This document shows positions 9,446 to 18,357 of a stretch of 64,000 nucleotides of DNA, piece by piece (the stretch's first letter is position 1; each line of letters starts with the position of its first letter). The notes under the pieces were generated by a model. That model saw nothing but the letters and a program-made list of their open reading frames with translations, did no database searches and was not told the origin of the DNA. The stretch is from JBJSXJ01 sp044235425. Lineage in GTDB: Bacteria; Planctomycetota; Planctomycetia; Pirellulales; Pirellulaceae. The DNA lies in the NCBI GenBank assembly GCA_044235425.1, contig JBIIHW010000005.1, positions 62,001 to 126,000 on the forward strand. Reading direction: 5' to 3'. The position numbers and the translations under genes were made by a program.

Positions 9446-9634
9446 TTAACGTTCGGCCAAACCCAAGTTCTCGACCAACTGTTCGCCACCGACGGAGAGC
9501 TTACGGAGCTTCGCAGCAATCACCGCCTTCTCGGACGAACTCGCCTTCACCAGCTTGCGCTTAATCACCTGCAATTTCTTGCGGCGATGACGACGACGAC
9601 GAATTTCCTTGTGGCGTTCTTGAATTCCACCCAT
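9446..9634 (-). CDS. Small basic protein, DUF6800-like
   Basis: 62 aa from ATG 9632-9634 with a strong GAAGGAG Shine-Dalgarno; the longer frame to 9751 would bury this site. The sequence opens MGGIQERHKEIRRRRHRRKK and continues 'LVKASSSEKAVIAAKLRKL'. I recognise it as the short planctomycete family DUF6800 (ERRKEIRRRRHRR core). The Arg/Lys-rich helix and size resemble small ribosome- or nucleic-acid-binding proteins, but no function is established to my knowledge. It is monocistronic as far as can be seen, transcribed toward the SGNH gene. Confidence 0.75.
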   Translation of the reverse strand: MGGIQERHKEIRRRRHRRKKLQVIKRKLVKASSSEKAVIAAKLRKLSVGGEQLVENLGLAER

Positions 9635-9882
9635 GCGATCCGCTCCTTCAAACTGCGTGTAACTAAATGAATGTTGGGTATGGATTGTCATGATCTCGCG
9701 GGAGATCAGCGTGAAGTTCATCCTTGTATCATGGCGCAGGAAGCGGGTCAACGGACCGCCGCCGACGTCGTGACATCCGCTCGCGGTCCGTGTAAGGTGA
9801 CAACTCCGCCAACCACTCGCCCTGCCACAAGGCTTGTCGGTGGCATCGATCCACCTCGGTCTCCTCCATCCCCCGCCATCCG

Positions 9883-10779
9883 ATGCCGTACCTGATCTTC
9901 CTGAGCATCTGTTTTGTCTGGAGCATCAGTTTCATTTTGATGAAGAAGGCTGGCATTGTGTTTTCCCCCGCGGCCATCGCGGCCTGGCGTGTGATTGGGG
10001 GAGGTTCCGTGCTGGGACTCATCTGGCTGTGGCGCGATCGCTGCTGGAATGTGCGCCCCCGAGACTGGCTGGGACTGCTGGTCGTGGCGGGTGCCGGTTG
10101 TGGCTGGCCCTACTACATCCAGCCCTGGCTCATCGCTCGCAATGGCAGCGCCTTCATGGCGTTGATGGTGAGTTTCGTGCCGCTGCTGACCATCCTGATT
10201 TCGGTGCCGCTCTTGCGAGTGACACCCAGTGTGCGGCAAACGGTGGGCGTTTGTGGAGCACTCGTGTGCCTGGCCTGTTTGATGTGGGATGGCCAGCGTC
10301 GCTCGGTGCCGCTGGGAGACATCCTGCTGGCGCTTACCGTGCCGCTCTGCTACGCGATGGCGAATGTGGTGATCCGTAAGTGGCTAGCCCATCTGGCGCC
10401 GCTACTGGTGACGCTCTTGGGCTTTGTCCTGTCAGGATTGTTTTTGGGACCCGTCGCCAGCTTCGTGCCGGGCCCCGAGGGTGCCATGTCAGCGGATGTT
10501 CTAAAAGCCTGTGCGGCACTGGCCTTTTTGGGCATTGTCGGCACCGGCATCGCCACCTTTTTCTTCAACAAGCTGATTCGCGAGCAAGGACCGCTCTTCG
10601 CCGGCATGACGACCAACATCGTACCGCTCGGCGCCGTGCTCTTCGGCTGGCTCGACAAGGAACAGGTATCAGCGCTGCAGGTCCTCGCACTCTTTGGCAT
10701 CCTGGCGATGGTCACACTCGTCCAGTTCCGCGCCGCCGTATCATCGCTCGCAGCACGCAAGGAACCGACAACGAGTTAA
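9883..10779 (+). CDS. EamA/DMT-family transporter
   Basis: 298 aa inner-membrane protein with about ten hydrophobic helices in two EamA repeats (MPYLIFLSICFVWSISFILM at the N-terminus; second repeat from about residue 150, 'LALTVPLCYAMANVVIRKW'). The end of the second repeat has the typical 'IVPLGAVLFGWLDKEQVSALQVL'. Members export or import metabolites such as amino acids, purines or drugs; substrate unknown. Start ATG 9883 has no clear Shine-Dalgarno. The 3' end of the gene, including its stop codon, coincides with the left edge of the 190-bp repeat array. Confidence 0.88.
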   Translation: MPYLIFLSICFVWSISFILMKKAGIVFSPAAIAAWRVIGGGSVLGLIWLWRDRCWNVRPRDWLGLLVVAGAGCGWPYYIQPWLIARNGSAFMALMVSFVPLLTILISVPLLRVTPSVRQTVGVCGALVCLACLMWDGQRRSVPLGDILLALTVPLCYAMANVVIRKWLAHLAPLLVTLLGFVLSGLFLGPVASFVPGPEGAMSADVLKACAALAFLGIVGTGIATFFFNKLIREQGPLFAGMTTNIVPLGAVLFGWLDKEQVSALQVLALFGILAMVTLVQFRAAVSSLAARKEPTTS

Positions 10780-11456
10780 TTTCGAAGCTCGCTTGTCTTA
10801 CGTCCCGGAGGGGCAGCCAGATACCAGCCCACGGCAAAGGTGCAACGAGCCTCTGGCGAGTTGCACCGTCGCCGTGGGTCACGATTTCAGATCACGGGTC
10901 ACAGCGACCGCCTCAGTTCCCGGGAAATAGTTTCAAAAGGATCCAAATCGCCTACCGGCAGAGAGTTGATTCCGCAGCTCGCTGGTCCTACGCCCCGGAG
11001 GGGCAGCCAGACACCAGCCCACGGCAAAGGTGCAACGAGCCTCTGGCGAGTTGCACCGTCGCCGTGGGTCACGGTTTCAGATCACGGGTCACAGCGACCG
11101 CCTCAGTTCCCGGGAAATAGTTTCAAAAGGATCCAAATCGCCTACCGGCAGAGAGTTGATTCCGAAGCTCGCTTGTCCTACGTCCCGGAGGGGCAGCCAG
11201 ATACCAGCCCACGGCAACGGTGCAACGAGCCAGAGGCTCGTTGCACCGTCACCGTGGGTCACGATTTCAGATCACGGGTCACAGCGACCGCCTCAGTTCC
11301 CGGGAGATAGTTTCAAAAGGATCCAAATCGCCTACCGGCAGAGAGTTGATTCCGAAGCTCGCTGGTCCTACGCCCCGGAGGGGCAGCCAGATACCAGCCC
11401 ACGGCAAAGGTGCAACGAGCCTCTGGCGAGTTGCACCGTCGCCGTGGGTCACGATT
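10775..11456. repeat. 190-bp tandem repeat, about 3.6 copies, with internal palindrome
   Basis: The landmark c(g)(t/c)cccggag occurs at 10801, 10991, 11181 and 11371, exactly 190 bp apart, and the copies are nearly identical. Each unit holds an imperfect palindrome (CCCACGGC..GGTGCAAC facing GTTGCACC..GCCGTGGG; for example 10829-10880) able to form a stem of about 20 bp. A later short copy of the same stem, CCCACGGCgttGCCGTGGG, is at 11602-11620. Open frames across the array exist only because 190 bp keeps stops out of phase. Confidence 0.95.
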
Positions 11457-11477
11457 GCCCACCACGCCGCTCGTTAC

Positions 11478-11563
11478 CCGATTTCCGGCGTGGGCGGGGG
11501 GGGGGGGGGGCGGGGGCGCCCCCCCCCCCGGCCTTCGGCCGCACCGCCCACGCCGGAAATCGG
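11478..11563. repeat. 20-bp perfect inverted repeat enclosing long G and C tracts
   Basis: CCGATTTCCGGCGTGGGCGG (11478-11497) is exactly complementary to 11544-11563. Between them are 15 G (11496-11510), c, 5 G and later 11 C (11519-11529), which can also pair. The whole block could form one stem of about 35 bp closed by a 'ggccttcggcc' loop, or a G-quadruplex on one strand. Confidence 0.9.
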
Positions 11564-11641
11564 ACATTTTAAATGCGTGAAAAAAAAGGGCACCTTGCCT
11601 ACCCACGGCGTTGCCGTGGGCTGGTATGTCACGCCCCCTCC

Positions 11642-11742
11642 GGGGCTTATTCGCACTCAACATCAACCCAGGGGCTTACTCGCACTCAACATCAACTCAG
11701 GGTCTTATTCGCGTTCAACATCAACCTGGGCGCTAACTCGCG
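11642..11742. repeat. 29-bp tandem repeat, about 3.5 copies
   Basis: Units start at 11642, 11671, 11700 and 11729 (core cgcactcaacatcaac). They are contiguous with no spacers, so not CRISPR. They lie directly downstream of the EF-hand gene's stop codon. Confidence 0.9.
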
Positions 11743-11760
11743 ATTCCCGGATGGAGCTTT

Positions 11761-13617
11761 TTATTTCTGCGGAGTGGGCTGTACCTCGGACCAATTCAGA
11801 TAGTCATCCTGGTTTTTATCCAGCGCTTTGAATTGGGGGATGCTGCCGAGCCACTCGCGGCGGCTGAGCTGCCCGTCGCCATCGAGGTCCATGCGCACAA
11901 ACCATGGCGGCAATTCGGCAGGGACTTCGCTGGACGTTTGTGCATCAGCGGCTGAATTGCGGCGACTGGCAGGGCGACGCGCGATAAACGCCGCCGACAT
12001 CGACTCATCAACCACTCCACGCTGCAGAATGCAGTGCCACACGAGCGGTAAATCCGCATCGGTGATGTCCCCGGAATGATCCGCATCGAGGGCGGCGAGA
12101 TGCTGGTCGGCCAACCGCATCTCAATCGCACTTAAACGACCATCTTGATCCTGGTCCAAGGCCTCCCAGAGAAGATCCTCGGCCGCCATCACTCGCAGCT
12201 GCAGCGGCGCGGCAAGATCCTTGGCCTCGTCGCCACCGATCGTCTCCCGCGTCTGCCAAGTCGTGCGCAGTCCGGGCTGCAGCAGCTCCCAGTACCCGGC
12301 ACTCGACGTTACCAGCGCCGCTTTTGCCGGTTCTGACAGGCGACCAGTAAAATGAAGGCGACGCTCTTGCTCCTTTTCCTCTAACCCCAACTCTACCTGC
12401 CAGCTGCCCGCCGCCGCTGCCGTTCGCAGCCGTGGCAACTCGGTGACACTCAGCCGCTCATTCTGATTTTCATCCAAGTAGCGAAAGAGCTGCGGTACTT
12501 GGTCGAGGTGCTGCGGCGCTAGCGGCTGACCTTGCGCATACTTTTCGCGTAGCGTGCGGAGCAGTGCATTCCAGTCGGTGTTGGCGTCGATGAGCCACGC
12601 CAGGTCGGCACCGGTTCCCTCCGGCCGACTCATCATCTCACGCCCCGTCACCGTACGACGAATCTCGGCGGGATCCAGCACCTCGTCTTCATTCGCATCC
12701 CGACTCGCCAAACGTCCCGGCGCCTGCTGCCAATCGGAGGCCGTTAAACGTCCATCTTCATCGACATCCAGTAGTCGAAACAGCGACGAAGTGATTCGCA
12801 GCTGCTGTGAATCTTCCCGCACGCCAATCAGCGAAAAAGGCTGCAAGCTGATGTTGCCCTGCGCAAACAAACCGGCCACCTCATCCACATCCACTCGTTT
12901 ATTGCGATTGCGATCACGAGCTTGGATATAGACGAGCCGGTCGTCTTCCGAGCGCGGCTGCTCTCCTCCCAGTTCTCCCGTACGAAACCGTTCCGACAGG
13001 GTGAGTTCATCCCAGGTGATGACACCATCTTGGTTGGTGTCAAAGCCGGGCAAGAGCTGCTGAGCCGCTTGCTGAAGTTGTTCAAGCTGCGTTTTGCCCG
13101 CCACTCGAATCTGAAATTCCAACAGCCACGGGCCATGCGGTGTCAGCAGCAACACGCGTGGTACGGCCGTGGCATGACTACCCACGGCCGCCGGCACTCG
13201 GCCACTCGGCGAATTACCCATCCCAGCTGAATCGGCGTTCGACTTGCTGACCGCCAGATCTTTACTTATCGCCAGATCTTTACTCATCGCCAGATCTTTA
13301 CTTATCGACTCGTCAGCGATCGGCTTTTCAGCAGTCGAGTCTGAGGGAACAACCGAATGGGGCGATCCTGTGCTCGACGAGTGTTCCGCAGCCTCCTGAT
13401 TCTCGTCCGGCGGCGTTTCCCGCGCCGCAGCTGGCCCCGCCGTCTGCTGCAACTCATCGACCCGATGACGACAGCCGCTACCAACCAGGACCCCAACCAG
13501 GACGCCGATCAGCATCAGCACGACCGGCGGCGTGCAGGTTACTGCGAAGGATGTCACAAAGGAGGCGGCAATTTGTGTGGCGCGGGAGCGCGGTCGGTCG
13601 AGTTGCGGGAGATTCAT
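11761..13617 (-). CDS. EF-hand repeat lipoprotein
   Basis: 618 aa from ATG 13615-13617, preferred over the frame start at 13647 because an AGGAG lies between the upstream stop (13631) and this ATG. A hydrophobic stretch ends in LVGSGC, a good lipobox, so the protein should be a lipid-anchored periplasmic or surface protein. A Ser/Lys/Asp spacer with an 18-bp DNA repeat (SKDLAI) follows. About nine EF-hand-like loops then span the protein, including DTNQDGVITWDE, DVDEDGRLTASD, DQDQDGRLSAIE and DLDGDGQLSRRE with canonical Asp/Glu spacing; some (DRNRNKRVDVDE, DENQNERLSVTE) look degenerate. Calcium binding is inferred. It is the last gene of the run from the sugar ABC operon, 13 bp behind the DUF1549/DUF1553 gene. 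Confidence 0.88.
   Translation of the reverse strand: MNLPQLDRPRSRATQIAASFVTSFAVTCTPPVVLMLIGVLVGVLVGSGCRHRVDELQQTAGPAAARETPPDENQEAAEHSSSTGSPHSVVPSDSTAEKPIADESISKDLAMSKDLAISKDLAVSKSNADSAGMGNSPSGRVPAAVGSHATAVPRVLLLTPHGPWLLEFQIRVAGKTQLEQLQQAAQQLLPGFDTNQDGVITWDELTLSERFRTGELGGEQPRSEDDRLVYIQARDRNRNKRVDVDEVAGLFAQGNISLQPFSLIGVREDSQQLRITSSLFRLLDVDEDGRLTASDWQQAPGRLASRDANEDEVLDPAEIRRTVTGREMMSRPEGTGADLAWLIDANTDWNALLRTLREKYAQGQPLAPQHLDQVPQLFRYLDENQNERLSVTELPRLRTAAAAGSWQVELGLEEKEQERRLHFTGRLSEPAKAALVTSSAGYWELLQPGLRTTWQTRETIGGDEAKDLAAPLQLRVMAAEDLLWEALDQDQDGRLSAIEMRLADQHLAALDADHSGDITDADLPLVWHCILQRGVVDESMSAAFIARRPASRRNSAADAQTSSEVPAELPPWFVRMDLDGDGQLSRREWLGSIPQFKALDKNQDDYLNWSEVQPTPQK
13252..13305. repeat. In-frame 18-bp minisatellite (SKDLA+1)
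   Basis: Three 18-bp units (cgccagatctttacttat) in the EF-hand lipoprotein code for hexapeptides SKDLAM/SKDLAI/SKDLAV. Confidence 0.9.
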
Positions 13618-13630
13618 CCGCACGGCACTC

Positions 13631-15340
13631 CTAATGGTTGAAGCCAAATTCGGCCGAGTTCACCAGTGCCCAGAGCAGATCACCCAGGGCACTCGACTTG
13701 TCCGCCGCCTGTTCCAAGTGCCGACTGAATTTGAGCGATTCGTCGGCGTCTGGCAGGCGCGTGAGGGTCGCAAGAAACAGTGATTCGACACGCTGCTGGT
13801 CGCTGAAAAGCGGTGCGTTGAGGGCGGTGAGCAAGCTGGAAACACCAGGCGTCGTGAGCGTGTTGGCGTCGCTGCCGTTCATCAGCTGCAGCGCTTGCAG
13901 CACTCCCGCTTGATACTCGTGAGCCGCTCGACCAGGCGCCGGCCAGCGTGACAAAAACGCTCGTCGCCGTTCATCCAGCAGTGGCAGCGAGCCGGAAGCG
14001 GCGGGTGTCGTGGGCTGGCCCGTCAGTCGCCAGAGGCTGTCGTAGAGCTGGTCGCCCGTGAGTGGTCGCGGGGTCGCGCGAGCGAATTGTTCCAGCGGCG
14101 GGCTCTCAGCCGCGTCCCAGTAACTCGACAACTGATAGCTCTGCGTCGCCGCCAGGGTTCGCTGCAGCTCCACCAGATCAAAACCACACTCGACAAAATA
14201 GGCCGTCAGCGCCGTGAACAACTCCGGATGACTCGGCAGATTGCGAACACTCAGGTCATCGACCGGTTCCACCAGGCCTCGTCCAAAAAGCTGCGCCCAG
14301 ACTCGATTTACCGCCGCCTTCGCCAAGTAGGGATTATCACGCGACGCCATCCAGATCGCGAGCTGTTCGCGACGAGTCCCGATTGATTCGTCGACGGGGC
14401 GGCTGCCATCTGGGAAAGCGGGAGCGATGGTTCGCTGCGTGCCCGGCAACGACACCTCGCCTTGCTCGACATCCTCCAGCCGAATTGCGCGCATCGCGCC
14501 GCGCCCTGCCGGTTGTCGAACTCGAGCGAAAAAGGCGGCATAACCCCAGAACTGTTCCTGCTTCCAGGCATCGAACGGATGATGATGACACTCGGCACAT
14601 TCGATTTGCAGTCCCAGAAAAATGCGGGCCGTAGCGGCGGCAAGTTTCTCGGGCTTGGTCTCCAGCGAGGTGTAGAAGAGAGCTGGACCTGCTTCGTTGC
14701 CAGTCGTCGCTACCAGGAAATCAGACACCAAGCGATCATAGCGTACGCCGTCCGCAAATTGATCACGAAGCCAGTTCTGCACGCCAGCCGCACTGCCAAT
14801 CTGCTCGGCATCAAAGCCGTTCGGGAGCAGAATTTGTCGCCAGAGATTGGCTTGATGCGTGGCATGTCGCGGAGACGCGAGTAGCTGATCGATCTTGCGC
14901 GCCCGTTTGTCGGCACGCTCATCTTCCAGAAACTCGCGTGCTTCGGAGACGCGTGGAATGATGCCGGTCAGGTCAAGTGTTACGCGGCGCAAAAACTCCC
15001 CATCCTCCGCTCGCCGGGCAGGTTTCGTCCCCTGCTCCCGCCAGCTTTTTGCGAGCTGCTCATCGATCAGCGCCACCATCGCGGCGCGGCGCGCAGCCAG
15101 CTCCTGATGGATAGAAGACTCAGGAACCGGGACAGACTCGCTACCGTTCGGAGGTTCCATCGCCGCAGCGCAGGAGCAGTCGCACCAGTTGCACCAACTG
15201 CCACAGACCAGCCAACTACAGCAGACGAGGGCCAGCGGAAGCCTGCCGGCGAGGTCTCGCCAAAACCGACCGTGCTCCACGAACTTCGCTGGGAACTTGG
15301 CCGGAGAGTTCGGCCAACACAGGCGCAGAAACGCGATCAT
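13631..15340 (-). CDS. DUF1549/DUF1553 domain protein with CxxCH motif
   Basis: 569 aa from ATG 15338-15340 with GGAG upstream; the longer open frame to 15745 is antisense-like sequence over the permease gene. The N-terminus has a hydrophobic Cys/Trp-rich export segment (LALVCCSWLVC). DUF1549 follows (EFLRRVTLDLTGIIP, ... QIECAECHHHPFDAW near residue 250), then DUF1553 (AIWMASRDNPYLAKAAVNRVWAQ, 'LPSHPELFTALTAYFVE', '...ALVNSAEFGFNH'). These paired domains are abundant in planctomycetes and are thought to act with cytochrome-type proteins outside the cytoplasm; their reaction is unknown. The CAECH could bind heme. It lies 53 bp behind the ABC permease and 13 bp ahead of the EF-hand gene. Confidence 0.88.
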   Translation of the reverse strand: MIAFLRLCWPNSPAKFPAKFVEHGRFWRDLAGRLPLALVCCSWLVCGSWCNWCDCSCAAAMEPPNGSESVPVPESSIHQELAARRAAMVALIDEQLAKSWREQGTKPARRAEDGEFLRRVTLDLTGIIPRVSEAREFLEDERADKRARKIDQLLASPRHATHQANLWRQILLPNGFDAEQIGSAAGVQNWLRDQFADGVRYDRLVSDFLVATTGNEAGPALFYTSLETKPEKLAAATARIFLGLQIECAECHHHPFDAWKQEQFWGYAAFFARVRQPAGRGAMRAIRLEDVEQGEVSLPGTQRTIAPAFPDGSRPVDESIGTRREQLAIWMASRDNPYLAKAAVNRVWAQLFGRGLVEPVDDLSVRNLPSHPELFTALTAYFVECGFDLVELQRTLAATQSYQLSSYWDAAESPPLEQFARATPRPLTGDQLYDSLWRLTGQPTTPAASGSLPLLDERRRAFLSRWPAPGRAAHEYQAGVLQALQLMNGSDANTLTTPGVSSLLTALNAPLFSDQQRVESLFLATLTRLPDADESLKFSRHLEQAADKSSALGDLLWALVNSAEFGFNH

Positions 15341-15393
15341 AAAAAGGCACTCCGAAGCGTAAGCCACGGCCCGCCAGACGAGAACGCCGGGGC

Positions 15394-16767
15394 CTACGAG
15401 GCATCTAAGCGTTGCTGGCGATATTGATCGATCGACACCGCTCCAATAATGATCGCTCCAATGATGATGCGTTGCAAGGCATCCGCCAAACCCAGCTGCG
15501 TGCAGCCGCTTTTGATAACGGCCGTCATGGCAGCACCCGCCAAAGTGCCCAGAATCGTGCCACGCCCACCGCTTAAACTGCCGCCGCCAATCACCACGGC
15601 CGCGATGATCTCCAGCTCCAGCCCCACGCCACTCATCGGTGCACCGGTCGATAATCGCGTGAACTGATAGACGCCCGCAATGCCGAAGAATAATCCACCA
15701 ATCCCATAGATGGCGATCTTCCAGCCGGTCACGTTGATGCCACACAGCCGAGCGGTTGATTCGTTCGAACCAAGGGCGAATACATAACGCCCAAAGACGG
15801 TGTAACGCAGAACGGCGGCGACCGTGATGGCGAGCGCCAGGGCGAGCCAGACGCCGGTTGGAAAGCCACCCCAGAGTGCGTCGGGCGTGTTGCCGTCGAG
15901 GTCGGCGAGCCAGGTGGGAATACGAGTCAGCGATGGTCGGATCGGTACGTTATTTGAGAGCAGATTGCCGAGTCCCAAAAAGATCGTCATCGTGCCCAGC
16001 GAGACGACGAAGGGCTTGAGTTTAAGCAGTCCGATCAGCAGTCCGTTCACCAGCCCCGCCAGCACTCCCGTGGCAATCCCCAGCAACACACTCAGCGGTG
16101 CCGTCCAGGGCGAGTTGGGAATCCCTTCGAGCCACTTGGGATTAACCGTTAAGCGAAAGTTGAGGTCCTGAACGGAATCGGCTTTGGACTGCAACGATTG
16201 CCGCTCTGGCCCCTCGGGTAACACCGCGATTTTTTGCAGCAGAATCTGATGTAAACGACCACGTTCCTGATTGACGACAGCGTCCTCGGGAATGGGAAAA
16301 CCAGGCTGAATACCGACAGCCGGTGAATCCTTGGACTGCTGGTTACTGGCGTTATTACGCACCGCCGCTTGCCGCTTCAGCGCCTCCTCCAACCGCGTTG
16401 ACGCACGCGCAAAATTATCTTGCTGGAAGGCCAGAAAACCGATGTCTTCGCGGAGCCCCCAGGCGAGCGTGGTCGCGCACAACGCCAGGGCGGTACCCGT
16501 CGACAGATCGATCCCACCGCTGATGATGATGACGGTCATTCCCAGCGCTGCAACCGCGACCACACAGGTTTGCACCGTAACCGTCCGCAGATTCCGCACA
16601 GTGCAGAATGTCCCGTCCGCGAATTGCTGATCCACCACCGCAAACAGAATGATGACAGCGATGAGGGCCAGCAGCGGACCGGCCAGTGTGACCAGGGGTC
16701 GTAGGACTGTCCTCAAAGAACGCCGCTGCTGGGCAAGACTGCTTATCGTTTTCGCCGGCTCACTCAT
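15394..16767 (-). CDS. Sugar ABC transporter permease (RbsC-like) with large insertion
   Basis: 457 aa, against about 320-340 for RbsC-type permeases. The family core is clear: 'VVAVAALGMTVIIISGGIDLSTG' near residue 70, 'KPFVVSLGTMTIFLGLGNLLSNN', 'FGRYVFALGSNESTARLCGINV', and 'AAVVIGGGSLSGGRGTILGTLAGA'. Between the helix ending TLAWGL (about residue 105) and the next helix (APLSVLLGIATGVLAGLVNG, about 225) is a hydrophilic, largely helical segment of roughly 110 residues not found in the usual family. The partner ATPase gene ends 29 bp upstream. Expected to form the membrane pore with that ATPase and import a sugar or sugar-like ligand. Confidence 0.9.
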   Translation of the reverse strand: MSEPAKTISSLAQQRRSLRTVLRPLVTLAGPLLALIAVIILFAVVDQQFADGTFCTVRNLRTVTVQTCVVAVAALGMTVIIISGGIDLSTGTALALCATTLAWGLREDIGFLAFQQDNFARASTRLEEALKRQAAVRNNASNQQSKDSPAVGIQPGFPIPEDAVVNQERGRLHQILLQKIAVLPEGPERQSLQSKADSVQDLNFRLTVNPKWLEGIPNSPWTAPLSVLLGIATGVLAGLVNGLLIGLLKLKPFVVSLGTMTIFLGLGNLLSNNVPIRPSLTRIPTWLADLDGNTPDALWGGFPTGVWLALALAITVAAVLRYTVFGRYVFALGSNESTARLCGINVTGWKIAIYGIGGLFFGIAGVYQFTRLSTGAPMSGVGLELEIIAAVVIGGGSLSGGRGTILGTLAGAAMTAVIKSGCTQLGLADALQRIIIGAIIIGAVSIDQYRQQRLDAS

Positions 16768-16796
16768 CGCTGTTGCCTCATTACTGAATCATGACT

Positions 16797-18293
16797 CTAA
16801 CGTTGCTCGTCACTACGCACCGCACAGGCCATGATCGATGCCTCCGTCCAGTCCCGAGTCGCGCGCAGTTCCCGCAAGCGTCCGCGGGACATGACGCCGA
16901 TGCGATCGCATACCGCCAGCAGTTCCGGCAGGTAGCCACTGACAAAGATAATCGCTTTGCCCTGAGCGGCGAGTTGTCCGAGCAGTCGATAGATTTCCGC
17001 CTTCGTACCGACGTCGATCCCGCGCGTGGGTTCGTCGAGCAGCAAAACTTCGGCATCTTGATGGAGTACGCGAGCGAGAGCCACCTTTTGCTGGTTTCCA
17101 CCAGAAAGCGACTGGGCGGGCTGTTCCGCAGAACGCGCTTTAATCTCGAGCCGCCGCATCCAGTCATCCACCGCCGCTCGACGCTTTCTCAAATTCAGCC
17201 AGCCCCAGCGGCTATATGGGGCAAGGTGGCTGTAGGTGATGTTGTCGTTCAAGGACCGCGTTTGTGCCAGTCCTTCGCCTTTGCGATCTTCCGACAGCAG
17301 GCCCAGTCCGGCGCGAATGCGACCACGCGGGGTCGCTCGCGATGGCTTGCCCTCCACCAGAATCTCACCGCTGCGTGTGGGTTCCAGACCGAAGAGCGCG
17401 CGGAGGGTTTCCGTGCGGCCGGCGCCGACGAGTCCGGCCAGCCCCAGGATTTCACCGCGTCGGAGTGAAAAACTGATGTCGGTCGGAAGTCTTCGTCCTG
17501 AGACGTGGGAAACTTCCAGCAGCGTCTCACCCGGCTGGTGCGGTACCGTCGGGAAAAGATCCTGAACATCGCGTCCCACCATGAGCGAGACGATTCGTTC
17601 ATCACTTTCGGTGGCGACCAAGCCCGTGCCGACCGACCGGCCGTCACGGAGCACCGCGTAGCGATCGCATACTTGGCGGATCTCTTCGAGAAAGTGACTG
17701 ATGTAAACAATCCCCAGTCCTTCCGCCTGAAGCCGCCGAATGACGGCAAACAAATGCTGCACGTCATGCAGCGTCAAGGAGCTAGTCGGCTCATCGAAGA
17801 CGATCAGGCGAGCTTGCGACACCAGGGCGCGAGCAATTTCGACCAGCTGCTGAGCTCCGACCGACAAGGAACGCACGGGTGCATCGAGCCGCAGTTCGGG
17901 ATGACCGAGCAATTCGAGGGCGGCACGCACTCGAGCACGTTGCGAACGACGACGCACAAGTCCGAGAGTGGTTGTTTCTTGACCGAGCATCACGTTGTCT
18001 TCGACCGACAAGTCGGGGGCCAGCGTGAGCTCCTGATAAATCATCGCCACCCCAGCGGCCCGCGCCGCTTGCGGACTACGCGGCTGAAAGGGTTGGCCGA
18101 GCAAGGTGAGGGTGCCGCGATCCGCCATCAGGGCACCACTCAAGATTTTCATGAGCGTGCTTTTGCCCGCACCGTTTTCACCGATGAGTGCCAGCACTTC
18201 GCCGGCTCGAACGTCCAGCGAGACTTGATCAAGTGCTTGCGTGGCGCCGAAGGAACGACTCACGTCGCGCATGCTCAGCAGCGGTTCACTCAT
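16797..18293 (-). CDS. Sugar ABC transporter ATP-binding protein (RbsA/MglA type)
   Basis: 498 aa from ATG 18291-18293 (AAGGTGG about 7 bp upstream); the open frame to 18410 would overlap the preceding gene. There are two ABC domains in one chain. The first has Walker A GENGAGKST, signature LSVGAQQLVEIARAL and Walker B LIVFDEPTSS. The second has a degenerate P-loop GLVGAGRTE, signature LSGGNQQKVALARVL and Walker B VLLLDEPTRG. That asymmetry is normal for this family. The binding-protein gene is 64 bp upstream and the permease 29 bp downstream, forming a complete monosaccharide-type importer. Confidence 0.95.
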   Translation of the reverse strand: MSEPLLSMRDVSRSFGATQALDQVSLDVRAGEVLALIGENGAGKSTLMKILSGALMADRGTLTLLGQPFQPRSPQAARAAGVAMIYQELTLAPDLSVEDNVMLGQETTTLGLVRRRSQRARVRAALELLGHPELRLDAPVRSLSVGAQQLVEIARALVSQARLIVFDEPTSSLTLHDVQHLFAVIRRLQAEGLGIVYISHFLEEIRQVCDRYAVLRDGRSVGTGLVATESDERIVSLMVGRDVQDLFPTVPHQPGETLLEVSHVSGRRLPTDISFSLRRGEILGLAGLVGAGRTETLRALFGLEPTRSGEILVEGKPSRATPRGRIRAGLGLLSEDRKGEGLAQTRSLNDNITYSHLAPYSRWGWLNLRKRRAAVDDWMRRLEIKARSAEQPAQSLSGGNQQKVALARVLHQDAEVLLLDEPTRGIDVGTKAEIYRLLGQLAAQGKAIIFVSGYLPELLAVCDRIGVMSRGRLRELRATRDWTEASIMACAVRSDEQR

Positions 18294-18357
18294 GACAGCC
18301 ACCTTGGCCCACAGGTTGTCTCCGGGACCATTTAAGGCTTGAAGCTGGGGTGAGGCG

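Noticed and set aside
10840..11831. Plus-strand frames across the 190-bp array
   Set aside because: Their sequence is the repeat translated in successive frames; nothing outside the repeat is conserved.
15341..15745. N-terminal extension of the DUF1549/DUF1553 protein
   Set aside because: It overlaps the conserved C-terminus of the permease on the same strand in another frame and lacks family similarity; ATG 15340 has a Shine-Dalgarno.
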